Assembly (NCBI GenBank): GCA_000720535.1
Contig: JOAZ01000019.1
Coordinates: 62,001 to 126,000, forward strand
DNA: 64,000 nucleotides
Direction of reading: 5' to 3'
From: Streptomyces halstedii
GTDB lineage: Bacteria > Actinomycetota > Actinomycetes > Streptomycetales > Streptomycetaceae
Made by a program: the position numbers and the translations under genes. The notes beneath the pieces were generated by a model. It saw nothing but the letters and a program-made list of their open reading frames with translations. It made no database searches and was not told the DNA's origin. Positions 6,922 through 15,540 of the stretch are shown here, in pieces. How positions within the stretch are numbered: the stretch's first letter is position 1; every line of letters begins with the position of its first letter.

Positions 6922-8064
6922 GTGCAGCGGCAGATCTTCACCGAAGAGCACGACGCGTTCCGCGCGACCGTCCGCGCCTTCCTGGACAAGGAGGTCCTCC
7001 CGTACTACGAGCAGTGGGAGAAGGACGGCATCGTCTCCCGTGACGCCTGGCTGGCGGCGGGCCGTCAGGGGCTGCTCGGCCTCGCCGTGCCCGAGGAGTA
7101 CGGGGGCGGCGGCACCACCGACTTCCGCTACAGCGCGGTGCTGGCCGAGGAGTTCACCCGGGCCGGTGTCCCCGGCTTCGCCGTCGGCCTGCACAACGAC
7201 ATCATCGGCCCCTATCTGACCTCGCTCGCCACCGAGGAGCAGAAGCGCCGCTGGCTGCCCGGATTCTGCTCCGGCGAGACCGTCACCGCCATCGCCATGA
7301 CGGAACCCGGCGCCGGTTCCGACCTCCAGGCCATCCGTACCACCGCCGAGGACAAGGGCGACCACTGGCTGCTCAACGGGTCCAAGACCTTCATCTCCAA
7401 CGGCATCCTCGCCGACCTGGTGATCGTCGTCGCCAGGACCACCCCCGAGGGCGGGGCCAAGGGCCTCTCACTGATCGTCGTCGAGCGCGGAGCCGAGGGC
7501 TTCGAGCGCGGCCGCAACCTCGACAAGATCGGCCAGAAGTCCCAGGACACCGCCGAACTCTTCTTCCACGACGTGCGCGTCCCCAAGGAGAACCTCCTCG
7601 GCGAGCGCGACGGCGCCTTCCTCCACCTGATGACCAACCTGGCCCAGGAACGCGTCGCCATAGCGGTCGCCGGGATCGCCGCCGCCGAACACCTCCTGGA
7701 GATCACCACCCGCTACGTCAAGGAGCGCGAGGCCTTCGGACGGCCGCTCGCCAAGCTCCAGCACATCCGGTTCGAGATCGCGGAGATGGCCACCGAGTGC
7801 GCCGTCACCCGCACCTTCCTGGACCGGTGCGTCGTCGACCACACGGAGGGGACCCTCGACGCCGTACACGCCTCGATGGCCAAGTGGTGGGCCACCGAAC
7901 TCCAGAAGCGTGTCGCCGACCGCTGCCTCCAACTGCACGGCGGATACGGCTACATGGCCGAGTACCCGGTGGCCAGGGCCTTCACGGACGGCCGCGTCCA
8001 GACCATCTACGGCGGAACGACCGAGATCATGAAGGAGATCATCGGCCGTTCGCTGCTCGCCTGA
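6922..8064 (+). CDS. Acyl-CoA dehydrogenase (FAD-dependent)
   Basis: A 380-residue flavoenzyme for the first step of beta-oxidation, making trans-2-enoyl-CoA. Motifs seen are [16 protein letters not shown] (FAD/substrate loop), [28 protein letters not shown] and the C-terminal [19 protein letters not shown]. The C-terminal catalytic-Glu position of medium-chain enzymes is Gly here ([12 protein letters not shown]). The catalytic base is therefore expected in the long-chain/isovaleryl-type position, and Glu243 in AQERVAIA fits. GTG start at 6922 follows CAGGGAG. It lies in the racemase-thiolase-FadB operon and probably handles branched or long chains. Confidence 0.93.
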   Translation: MQRQIFTEEHDAFRATVRAFLDKEVLPYYEQWEKDGIVSRDAWLAAGRQGLLGLAVPEEYGGGGTTDFRYSAVLAEEFTRAGVPGFAVGLHNDIIGPYLTSLATEEQKRRWLPGFCSGETVTAIAMTEPGAGSDLQAIRTTAEDKGDHWLLNGSKTFISNGILADLVIVVARTTPEGGAKGLSLIVVERGAEGFERGRNLDKIGQKSQDTAELFFHDVRVPKENLLGERDGAFLHLMTNLAQERVAIAVAGIAAAEHLLEITTRYVKEREAFGRPLAKLQHIRFEIAEMATECAVTRTFLDRCVVDHTEGTLDAVHASMAKWWATELQKRVADRCLQLHGGYGYMAEYPVARAFTDGRVQTIYGGTTEIMKEIIGRSLLA

Positions 8065-8129
8065 CCCCCTCCGGCCGTCGCCCGGACCGCCGACAACTCC
8101 CCGCGCATCCCTCCCGAAAGGCTGCTGAC

Positions 8130-9344
8130 TTGAGCACCGAAGCGTACGTGTACGACGCGATCCGCACCCCGCGCGGCCGCGGCAAGGCCGACGGGGCCCT
8201 GCACGGGACCAAGCCGATCGACCTCGTCGTCGGCCTCATCCACGAGATCCGGCGCCGCTTCCCGGACCTGGACCCCGCCGCGATCGACGACATCGTCCTC
8301 GGCGTCGTCAGCCCGCTCGGCGACCAGGGCTCCGACATCGCCCGGATCGCCGCGATCGCCGCGGGACTTCCGGACTCCGTCGCCGGTGTCCAGGAGAACC
8401 GCTTCTGTGCCTCCGGCCTGGAAGCCGTCAACCTGGCGGCCGCCAAGGTCCGTTCCGGTTGGGAGGACTTGGTCCTGGCCGGGGGCGTCGAGTCGATGTC
8501 CCGGGTGCCGATGGGCTCCGACGGCGGCGCCTGGGCCATGGACCCGATGACCAGCTTCCAGACCGGCTTCGCCCCCCAGGGCATCGGCGCCGACCTCATC
8601 GCCACCATCGAGGGCTTCAGCCGCCGCGACGTCGACGAGTACGCCGCCCTCTCCCAGGAGCGCGCCGCCGTCGCCTGGAAGGAAGGGCGCTTCGCCCGCT
8701 CGGTCGTCCCCGTCGAGGACCGCAACGGGCTGCTCGTCCTCGACCGCGACGAGCACATGCGCCCCGGCACCACCGCCGACTCGCTCGCCGCGCTGAAGCC
8801 CTCCTTCGCCACCATCGGCGAGATGGGCGGCTTCGACGCCGTCGCCCTCCAGAAGTACCACTGGGTCGAGAAGATCGACCACGTCCACCACGCGGGCAAC
8901 TCCTCCGGCATCGTGGACGGCGCGGCCCTCGTCGCGATCGGCTCGAAGGAGGCCGGCGAACGGTACGGCCTCACCCCGCGCGCCCGGATCGTCTCCGCCG
9001 CCGTCTCCGGCTCCGAGCCCACCATCATGCTGACCGGCCCCGCCCCCGCCACCCGCAAGGCGCTCGCCAAGGCCGGGCTCACCATCGACGACATCGACCT
9101 CGTCGAGATCAACGAGGCCTTCGCCGGTGTCGTCCTGCGCTTCGTCCGGGACATGGGACTCTCCCTCGACAAGGTCAACGTCAACGGCGGCGCCATCGCG
9201 CTCGGCCACCCCCTCGGCGCGACTGGCGCGATGATCCTCGGCACCCTCGTCGACGAACTGGAGCGGCGGGACCGGCGCTACGGCCTCGCCACCCTCTGCG
9301 TCGGCGGCGGCATGGGCGTCGCCACCGTCGTCGAGCGTCTCTGA
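8130..9344 (+). CDS. fadA: Acetyl-CoA C-acyltransferase (3-ketoacyl-CoA thiolase)
   Basis: A 404-residue thiolase performing the last beta-oxidation step, cleavage of 3-ketoacyl-CoA by CoA. The nucleophilic Cys93 lies in [12 protein letters not shown], the His in [16 protein letters not shown], and the second catalytic Cys in [11 protein letters not shown]. The start is TTG 8130, 9 bp after GAAAGG. It sits between acyl-CoA dehydrogenase (65 bp) and FadB (36 bp), which together would form the trifunctional complex. Confidence 0.95.
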   Translation: MSTEAYVYDAIRTPRGRGKADGALHGTKPIDLVVGLIHEIRRRFPDLDPAAIDDIVLGVVSPLGDQGSDIARIAAIAAGLPDSVAGVQENRFCASGLEAVNLAAAKVRSGWEDLVLAGGVESMSRVPMGSDGGAWAMDPMTSFQTGFAPQGIGADLIATIEGFSRRDVDEYAALSQERAAVAWKEGRFARSVVPVEDRNGLLVLDRDEHMRPGTTADSLAALKPSFATIGEMGGFDAVALQKYHWVEKIDHVHHAGNSSGIVDGAALVAIGSKEAGERYGLTPRARIVSAAVSGSEPTIMLTGPAPATRKALAKAGLTIDDIDLVEINEAFAGVVLRFVRDMGLSLDKVNVNGGAIALGHPLGATGAMILGTLVDELERRDRRYGLATLCVGGGMGVATVVERL

Positions 9345-9380
9345 CCGTCCCCGGCCCCTTTCTTACGGAGTGGAACACCC

Positions 9381-11552
9381 ATGACCGAGAGCACGACCAT
9401 CCGCTGGGAACAGGACGAGACCGGCATCGTCACCCTCGTCCTGGACGACCCCGACCAGTCCGCCAACACGATGAACCAGGCGTTCAAGGACTCCCTCGCC
9501 GCCGTCGCCGACCGCGCCGAGGCCGAGAAGGACTCCATCCGGGGCATCGTCTACACCTCCGCCAAGAAGACCTTCTTCGCGGGCGGCGACCTCAAGGAAA
9601 TGATCAAGGCCGGCCCCGAGGACGCCCAGGCCGCCTTCGACACCGGTACGGCCATCAAGCGCTCGCTGCGCCGCATCGAGACCCTCGGCAAACCGGTCGT
9701 GGCGGCGATCAACGGCGCCGCGCTCGGCGGGGGTTACGAGATCGCCCTCGCCGCCCACCACCGCGTCGCCCTGGACGCCCCCGGCTCCCGCATCGGCCTG
9801 CCCGAGGTCACCCTCGGCCTGCTGCCCGCGGGCGGCGGCGTCACCCGCACCGTACGCCTCATGGGCATCACCGACGCCCTGCTCAAGGTCCTGCTCCAGG
9901 GCACCCAGTACACCCCCGCGCGGGCCCTGGAACACGGCCTGGTCCACGAGACCGCCGCCACCCACGAGGAGATGCTCGCCAAGGCGCGCGCCTTCATCGA
10001 CGCCCACCCCGAGTCGCACCAGCCCTGGGACGTCAAGGGCTACCGCATCCCCGGCGGCACCCCCTCCCACCCGAAGTTCGCGGCGAACCTGCCGGCCTTC
10101 CCCGCCAACCTGAAGAAGCAGCTGGCCGGCGCGCCCATGCCCGCGCCCCGCAACATCATGGCCGCGGCGGTCGAGGGCTCCCAGGTGGACTTCGAGACCG
10201 CGCAGACCATCGAGGCCCGCTACTTCACCGAGCTGGTCACCGGCCAGGTCGCGAAGAACATGATCCAGGCCTTCTTCTTCGACCTCCAGGCCGTCAACTC
10301 CGGCGCCAGCCGCCCCCAGGGCGTCGAGGAGCGCCAGGTCCGCAGGGTCGCCGTCCTCGGCGCCGGGATGATGGGCGCGGGCATCGCCTACTCCTGCGCC
10401 CGCGCCGGACTCGACGTCGTCCTCAAGGACGTCTCCGCCGAGGCCGCCGCCAAGGGCAAGGCCTACAGCGAGAAGCTGCTGGCCAAGGCGCTCTCCCGGG
10501 GCCGTACGACCGAGGCGGAGCGCGACGCGCTGCTCGCCCGCATCACCCCGACCGGTGACGCGGCCGACCTCGCGGGCTGCGACGCGGTCATCGAGGCGGT
10601 CTTCGAGGACACCACGCTCAAGCACAAGGTGTTCCAGGAGATCCAGGACGTCGTCGAGCCCGACGCGCTGCTCTGCTCCAACACCTCCACGCTCCCCATC
10701 ACCGTGCTCGCCGAGGGCGTGGAGCGGCCCGCCGACTTCATCGGGCTGCACTTCTTCTCCCCGGTCGACAAGATGCCCCTGGTGGAGATCATCAAGGGCG
10801 AGCGGACCGGCGACGAGGCGCTGGCCCGCGCCTTCGACCTGGTGCGGCGGATCAGGAAGACCCCGATCGTGGTCAACGACTCCCGGGGCTTCTTCACCTC
10901 CCGCGTCATCGGCCACTTCATCAACGAGGGCGTCGCCATGGTCGGCGAGGGCATCGAGCCCGCCTCGGTCGAGCAGGCGGCGGCCCAGGCCGGCTACCCG
11001 GCCAAGGTCCTCTCCCTGATGGACGAGCTGACGCTCACCCTCCCGCGCAGGATCCGCGACGAGACCCGGCGGGCGATCGAGGAGGCGGGCGGCACCTGGC
11101 CGGCGCACCCGGCCGACGCGGTCATCGACCGGATGGTCGACGAGTTCGGGCGGCCCGGCCGCAGTGGGGGAGCGGGCTTCTACGAGTACGGAGAGGACGG
11201 CGGGCGGGGCCTCCTGTGGCCGGGGCTGCGCGAGCACTTCACGAAGCCCGGGGCGGAGATCCCGTTCGAGGACATGCGGGAGCGGATGCTCTTCTCCGAG
11301 GCGCTGGACAGCGTCCGCTGCCTGGAGGAGGGCGTCCTGACGACGGTCGCCGACGCCAACATCGGCTCCGTGATGGGCATCGGCTTCCCGCCGTGGACCG
11401 GCGGCGTGCTCCAGTACATCAACGGCTACGAGGGCGGTCTGCCCGGCTTCGTGGCCCGCGCCCGCCAGCTCGCGGAGCGCTACGGGGACCGCTTCCTGCC
11501 GTCGCCGCTGCTGCTGGAGAAGGCGGAGAAGGGCGAGACCTTCCACGACTGA
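9381..11552 (+). CDS. fadB: Fatty-acid oxidation multifunctional protein: enoyl-CoA hydratase / 3-hydroxyacyl-CoA dehydrogenase
   Basis: A 723-residue fusion. Residues 1 to about 200 form a crotonase domain (TFFAGGDLKEM and NGAALGGGYEIALA make the oxyanion hole; LPEVTLGLLPAGGG). A 3-hydroxyacyl-CoA dehydrogenase follows from about residue 320: NAD site VAVLGAGMMGAGIAY, the catalytic block LHFFSPVDKMPLVEIIKG, and two C-terminal helical repeats. It catalyses hydration and oxidation of enoyl-CoA. RBS TACGGAG precedes ATG 9381. It is last in the operon, and its stop codon lies within a 4 x 11-bp tandem repeat. Confidence 0.95.
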   Translation: MTESTTIRWEQDETGIVTLVLDDPDQSANTMNQAFKDSLAAVADRAEAEKDSIRGIVYTSAKKTFFAGGDLKEMIKAGPEDAQAAFDTGTAIKRSLRRIETLGKPVVAAINGAALGGGYEIALAAHHRVALDAPGSRIGLPEVTLGLLPAGGGVTRTVRLMGITDALLKVLLQGTQYTPARALEHGLVHETAATHEEMLAKARAFIDAHPESHQPWDVKGYRIPGGTPSHPKFAANLPAFPANLKKQLAGAPMPAPRNIMAAAVEGSQVDFETAQTIEARYFTELVTGQVAKNMIQAFFFDLQAVNSGASRPQGVEERQVRRVAVLGAGMMGAGIAYSCARAGLDVVLKDVSAEAAAKGKAYSEKLLAKALSRGRTTEAERDALLARITPTGDAADLAGCDAVIEAVFEDTTLKHKVFQEIQDVVEPDALLCSNTSTLPITVLAEGVERPADFIGLHFFSPVDKMPLVEIIKGERTGDEALARAFDLVRRIRKTPIVVNDSRGFFTSRVIGHFINEGVAMVGEGIEPASVEQAAAQAGYPAKVLSLMDELTLTLPRRIRDETRRAIEEAGGTWPAHPADAVIDRMVDEFGRPGRSGGAGFYEYGEDGGRGLLWPGLREHFTKPGAEIPFEDMRERMLFSEALDSVRCLEEGVLTTVADANIGSVMGIGFPPWTGGVLQYINGYEGGLPGFVARARQLAERYGDRFLPSPLLLEKAEKGETFHD

Positions 11553-11589
11553 CGTACGGCTGACGTGCGACTGAAGTACGACTGACGCG
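11546..11589. repeat. Four 11-bp tandem repeats across the fadB stop codon
   Basis: Units CGACTGACGTA, CGGCTGACGTG, CGACTGAAGTA and CGACTGACGCG follow each other without gap. They differ at only a few positions. The first unit contains the fadB stop codon. Confidence 0.9.
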
Positions 11590-11607
11590 CCGGTCCGCGG
11601 GCCGTGT

Positions 11608-12342
11608 TCACTCCGTGGTGAACGCGGCCCGCAACTCCTCCTTGAGCGACCGCTGGAAGGCGGTCAGCAGGGCCTGGAGCACCATCGGCTGCATATGGGC
11701 CGACAGCGACTTCATCGCCTTCACGTGCTCCGGGTCCGACTCCCGCTCCCGGTACGGACCCCACACCTCGTCCCGGAACAGCCGGGTCAGCTCGTGCGCG
11801 GCCGAGCGGGTGTGCTCCAGCAGCACCGTGCGCGCGGCCAGGATCGTCTCGTGGGCGATCGGTACGTCCAACAGCTCCGCCCCGAGCCGCAACAGCCCCA
11901 CGTCGACCCGGTACGCGCCCGCGTCGGCGTCGGCCGGGCGCTCCAGGACGCCCATGGCCGCCAGCCGGTCCACGTCCGCCTCCGTGAGCGCCCGCCCCGC
12001 GCGCCGCTCCAGCTCCGCCCGGCCCATGTCCTCCGCCGCGTCCGGCGCCCAGGACGCCACCAGCGCCCGGTGGATGGCCAGATCGTGGGCGCTCAGGTCG
12101 GGCGGCAACTGCTCCAGGTACCGTTCGATGGCGGAGAGCGTCATGCCCTGGCGCTGGAGCTCCTCGATCAGCGCGAGGCGCGAGAGGTGGGCCGGGCCGT
12201 AGTGTCCGACCCTGCGCGGACCGATGACCGGGGGCGGCAGCAGGCCCCGGGTGCCGTAGAAGCGGACGGTGCGGACGGTGACACCCGCGCGGGCCGCGAG
12301 TTCGTCCACGGTGAGCGTCGGCTCCTCGGTCCCGGTGGCCAT
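11608..12342 (-). CDS. MerR-family transcriptional regulator
   Basis: A 244-residue regulator with an N-terminal MerR winged helix (VDELAARAGVTVRTVRFYGTRGLLPPP, roughly residues 10-37), a dimerisation helix region, and a C-terminal all-helical ligand domain of about 130 residues without metal-binding Cys. This layout resembles MerR regulators of fatty- or amino-acid catabolism rather than metal sensors. ATG 12342 follows AAGGAG. It converges on fadB with a 55-bp gap and is the obvious candidate controller of the racemase-fadB operon, but that is inference from position. Confidence 0.88.
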   Translation of the reverse strand: MATGTEEPTLTVDELAARAGVTVRTVRFYGTRGLLPPPVIGPRRVGHYGPAHLSRLALIEELQRQGMTLSAIERYLEQLPPDLSAHDLAIHRALVASWAPDAAEDMGRAELERRAGRALTEADVDRLAAMGVLERPADADAGAYRVDVGLLRLGAELLDVPIAHETILAARTVLLEHTRSAAHELTRLFRDEVWGPYRERESDPEHVKAMKSLSAHMQPMVLQALLTAFQRSLKEELRAAFTTE

Positions 12343-12440
12343 GACTGCTCCTTGTCGCGGACGGCCCGTCCGTCCGGGCCTTGCGTCGATCAGGTGCAAC
12401 AGTATTGCTGTCTCACCACCGTTGTGAAAGTGCCCGGCCG

Positions 12441-12953
12441 CTACGGACGCCAACGACGGCGCGGGGTGGTCCGCTCGTAGGGCTGCGGGTCGGGGTAGGT
12501 CAGGAGTTCCAGCGTGCTTCCCCAGGGTGTCCGCAGATAGGCGAACCGGTTCCGCTCTCCCTCTTCCGGTCCCGGCAGCGGGTGGGGCCGGCCGAGCAGG
12601 ACCGCGCCCGCCCGTACGCAGTCCTCGACGGCCCCGTCGAGGTCCTCGACGTACAGGGCGATGTGCTGCCATCCGAAGTCGCACGGCAGCGCCGGCGGCT
12701 CCTGACGCGGCCCGTCGAACTCGAACAGCTCGATGCCGGGCCCCCGGGGGAGCGCCAGCATGCGGACCGCCCGCTGCTCCGTGCCCTTCGGCACCCCGAG
12801 CCGCTCCTCGGTCTCCAGGCCGCCCCTGGGGCCGTCCGCGCGCCTCAGGGTGTCGTACAGCACCTCGGCCCCGAGCGCCCGGACCAGGAAGAGCGTCGCG
12901 CTCTCCAGGTCGGGGACGGTGACACCCACATGATCGATCCCTCGTACGCTCAT
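12441..12953 (-). CDS. VOC-family (glyoxalase/bleomycin-resistance fold) protein
   Basis: A 170-residue protein with two beta-alpha-beta-beta-beta modules. Putative metal ligands are His in IDHVGVTV (near residue 8), Glu in PGIELFEF, His in GWQHIALYVEDL and Glu in STLELLTY, the H-E-H-E pattern of metal-dependent VOC enzymes such as methylmalonyl-CoA epimerase or lactoylglutathione lyase. ATG 12953 follows GGTGAGGGT. The substrate is unknown. It is adjacent to, and in the same direction as, the MerR gene (98 bp) and divergent from the macrodomain gene. Confidence 0.85.
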   Translation of the reverse strand: MSVRGIDHVGVTVPDLESATLFLVRALGAEVLYDTLRRADGPRGGLETEERLGVPKGTEQRAVRMLALPRGPGIELFEFDGPRQEPPALPCDFGWQHIALYVEDLDGAVEDCVRAGAVLLGRPHPLPGPEEGERNRFAYLRTPWGSTLELLTYPDPQPYERTTPRRRWRP

Positions 12954-13070
12954 ACCCTCACCTTGCCCGGGAGCCCCGGCCGCTGCCCGCCGACGCGCCC
13001 TCCCCGTGGCCCGGGGGCCCGTGAACCCGGCAACGGACCGGTTGTCGGTGGCGGCCCGTACGGTGAGGGC

Positions 13071-13547
13071 ATGACGGGGATCACGTACGTACGGGGAGAC
13101 GCCACCGCGCCACGAGGCGAGGGCGTCAAGCTGATCGTCCACTGCTGCAACGACGCGGGCGGCTGGGGCAGGGGCTTCGTCCTCGCCCTCTCCCGCCGCT
13201 GGCCGGAGCCGGAGGCGGCCTACCGCCGCTGGTACCGCGAGCGCGCGGACAACGACTTCGGCCTCGGGGCCGTGCGGTTCGTCCAGGTGGAGCCGTACGT
13301 CTGGGTGGCGAACCTGGTGGGCCAGCGGGGCATACGCACCGGCCGCGCGGGGACCCCGGTGCGTTACGAGGCGCTGGAGGCGGGCCTGCGCCAGGTGGCC
13401 GTGCGGGCGGCCGGGCTGGACGCCTCCGTCCACATGCCGCGCATCGGCTGCGGGCTGGCCGGCGGCTCCTGGGACCGCGTCGAGCCCCTGGTGGCCGGCG
13501 AGCTGGTGAACCGGGGCCTCGCGGTGACGGTGTACGACCACGGGTAG
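13071..13547 (+). CDS. Macrodomain protein (ADP-ribose processing, Poa1/TARG1-like)
   Basis: A single 158-residue macrodomain. The ADP-ribose-binding features are the opening ITYVRGDATAPRGEG, the CCNDAGGWGRGFVLALSRRWP loop and the C-terminal MPRIGCGLAGGSWDRVEP. These match the branch with ADP-ribose-1''-phosphate phosphatases and TARG1-type deacylases, which remove ADP-ribose from acidic residues or bases. ATG 13071 follows GGTGAGGGC. It is a stand-alone gene with no ADP-ribosyltransferase next to it, so a general detoxifying role is more likely than an antitoxin role. Confidence 0.88.
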   Translation: MTGITYVRGDATAPRGEGVKLIVHCCNDAGGWGRGFVLALSRRWPEPEAAYRRWYRERADNDFGLGAVRFVQVEPYVWVANLVGQRGIRTGRAGTPVRYEALEAGLRQVAVRAAGLDASVHMPRIGCGLAGGSWDRVEPLVAGELVNRGLAVTVYDHG

Positions 13548-13671
13548 CACCCCTGGACGGACCCCACCCCCCGCCTCGCCGCGCGACCGCCGGACCGCGC
13601 CCGCGACCGCCGCCGGACCGGGGAGGCCCGCAGCCCGCAAGCGCCCCCGAGCCCCGGGGTGTCCGGACCTG

Positions 13672-13686
13672 CGTTACAGAGTGACG
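13672..13686. promoter_or_regulatory. Imperfect palindrome upstream of the TetR gene
   Basis: CGTTAC-AGA-GTGACG pairs at 5 of 6 positions and lies 69 bp before the TetR start. The hexamer GTTACA recurs in the DUF2236 divergent region at 15391-15396, weakly suggesting a common regulator. Confidence 0.4.
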
Positions 13687-13754
13687 CTTCGGGTGTCTGT
13701 GTTCCGGCGGGCCTGTGGTTGAGTGGAGCGCGTCACGGCGTACGGGGAGGGCTC

Positions 13755-14387
13755 ATGGAGGCACAGGACACCGAGGAAGCCCTGCTGGCCGGCGCGCTCG
13801 GGCAGTCGCCGCCCTCCGACGCGCTGAGCGAACAGATCCTCGACGCGGCCCGCGAGCAGTTCATGACCTTCGGGCTGCGCCGCTCGACCGTGGACGACGT
13901 GGCCAAACGCGCCAAGGTCTCCCGGGTCACCGTGTACCGCCGGATCGGCAACAAGGACAGCCTGGTGTCGGCCTGCCTGCTGCGCGAGTACCGCCGCTTC
14001 GTCGGGGACGTGGACGAGGCGGTCGCCGCCCTGCCCACCACGGAGGACCGCCTGGTCGAGGGCTTCGTGGCCGTGCTCAGGCACATCCGCGAACACCCCC
14101 TGGTGGGCGGGCTGCTGCGGCTGGAGCCGGAGATCATGCTGCCCTTCCTCACCCTGGAGAGCGGCCCCGCCTTCCTCGCCATGCGCGGGTATCTGGCCGA
14201 CCGGCTGCGCGACGCCCAGCGCGCCGACGGACGGCCGGAGACGGACCCGACACCGGTGGCCGAGCTCATGGTGCGGATCACCGTCTCCTTCCTCCTCAAC
14301 CCGGTGAGCTGCTTCGCGCTCGACGACGACGAGCGGGTGCGCGCCTTCGCCCGCCGCTATCTGCTGCCGCTGCTCGGCCCCCGCTGA
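13755..14387 (+). CDS. TetR-family transcriptional regulator
   Basis: A 210-residue regulator. The N-terminal helix-turn-helix is clear (QILDAAREQFMTFGLRRSTV, then VAKRAKVSRVTVYRRIGNKD, about residues 26-67). The C-terminal ligand domain is not recognised. GGGGAGG precedes ATG 13755. It converges (24-bp gap) on the first DUF2236 gene, which with a second, divergent DUF2236 gene is the likely target; TetR genes commonly accompany this oxygenase family. Confidence 0.93.
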   Translation: MEAQDTEEALLAGALGQSPPSDALSEQILDAAREQFMTFGLRRSTVDDVAKRAKVSRVTVYRRIGNKDSLVSACLLREYRRFVGDVDEAVAALPTTEDRLVEGFVAVLRHIREHPLVGGLLRLEPEIMLPFLTLESGPAFLAMRGYLADRLRDAQRADGRPETDPTPVAELMVRITVSFLLNPVSCFALDDDERVRAFARRYLLPLLGPR

Positions 14388-14411
14388 CCGAGTCCCGCGC
14401 GCCGTCCCCGC

Positions 14412-15290
14412 TCAGGGCCGCTCCATGGGCAGGGGTTCCAGCGGGCGGCTCCTGGCCCAGTGCGGCCCCAGGTCGTCGAGGTGGTAGCCGAAGGGGTAGC
14501 TGCGCGGCCGGGGCCTGGACGGCAGCCACCGGGGCCGGGCCGGCAGCAGGCCGACGCCGTGCGACCGGGCGCGCACCAGCCGCTCCGCGGTGGCCCGGAC
14601 CCAGCGCGGCCGCGGCGGGAACCCCAGCGCCCTCAGCAGCGGCTCGTCCAGCAGGGCCAGCGAGACCCAGGCCACCACAGGGCGCAGCGGCGCCGGGTAC
14701 CAGCGGGCCATGACCCGGAAGGTGGCGGTGGCCACCCGCCGGTTCGCCGGGTCGTAGGCGAACATCGCGCGCTCGTAGGAGTCCAGCAGTTCCTCGAACC
14801 CCTCGTACGTCTCCGGGGCGCCCGCTATCCCCATCAGGGCCGCCGTCCTGCGCGCCGCCTCCGCCATGGCCCGTACCTCCTGCGGGCACAGGGGGCGCCA
14901 GCCGAACCGGTCGATCCACCGCTTGGGCCCGACGACGGTGGTGGCCAGGACGTAGAGGTAGTCCTCGTTGGGGATGCGGTACCTGGCGTGGATCCGGTTG
15001 AGGCGGCGGGCCGCCTCGCGGGCCCGCTCCGACTCGAAGCCCTCCGCCGTCATCTCGTACCCGAACAGGACGGTGTCGTCGTAGCGCTTCTGCCCGTTGC
15101 GCTCGAACTCCTGGGTGCGGTCCAGGAGTACGGAGATCCGGGGCACCCCGTAGTCGCGCAGGAAGGCGACGCCGAGGCCCTGCCGGAAATCCCAGGGGAA
15201 CTCGTACCGCGACATCAGCCGGAGGATCTCGGCGCAGTCCCGCGCGGGATCCATCCGCCGGATCTCGCGTAAACGGCTGTAACGGCCCAT
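14412..15290 (-). CDS. MpaB/DUF2236 (latex-clearing-protein-like) oxygenase-family protein, with TTA codon 7
   Basis: A 292-residue protein of the DUF2236 family, whose characterised members (rubber oxygenase Lcp, MpaB) are heme-binding oxygenases cleaving unsaturated chains. Visible blocks are GLGVAFLRDYGVPRISVLL, YDDTVLFGYEM, IPNEDYLYVLATTVVGPKRWIDRFGWRPL and a helical core with YERAMFAYD. AGGAGGT precedes ATG 15290. Codon 7 is TTA (15272-15270), the only in-frame TTA I found in the window, so translation should depend on the bldA tRNA-Leu and be delayed to development. The frame is open upstream to 15389, but the Shine-Dalgarno supports 15290. Confidence 0.85.
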   Translation of the reverse strand: MGRYSRLREIRRMDPARDCAEILRLMSRYEFPWDFRQGLGVAFLRDYGVPRISVLLDRTQEFERNGQKRYDDTVLFGYEMTAEGFESERAREAARRLNRIHARYRIPNEDYLYVLATTVVGPKRWIDRFGWRPLCPQEVRAMAEAARRTAALMGIAGAPETYEGFEELLDSYERAMFAYDPANRRVATATFRVMARWYPAPLRPVVAWVSLALLDEPLLRALGFPPRPRWVRATAERLVRARSHGVGLLPARPRWLPSRPRPRSYPFGYHLDDLGPHWARSRPLEPLPMERP

Positions 15291-15383
15291 CTCTGCGACC
15301 TCCTGAAGCTCGGGTGCTGGGGCCCTCCCGGGCGCGGTTCCCGTCCCCCGCGCGGCGTGTGACGGCCCACTCCCGCCCTGGAG

Positions 15384-15409
15384 AGTCAAAGTTACAAATA
15401 CTATTGACT
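15384..15409. promoter_or_regulatory. AT-rich inverted repeat between the divergent DUF2236 genes
   Basis: AGTCAA (15384-15389) and TTGACT (15404-15409) form a 6-bp inverted repeat around a 14-bp spacer containing GTTACAAATACTA. This is the only AT-rich patch in the 250-bp divergent region and probably holds the promoters and operator for both oxygenase genes. Confidence 0.5.
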
Positions 15410-15540
15410 TGTTTCACCGGGGCGTCAACACCCCCGCTCCGGAACACCGGCCCGCCGCCCGTGCCGCCGGCGCCGCATACTGGCAGGTGCCCGGCCCGGG
15501 ACCCGCCCCGGGCAGCCGCCGACCCCCGGGGAGCACCTGG

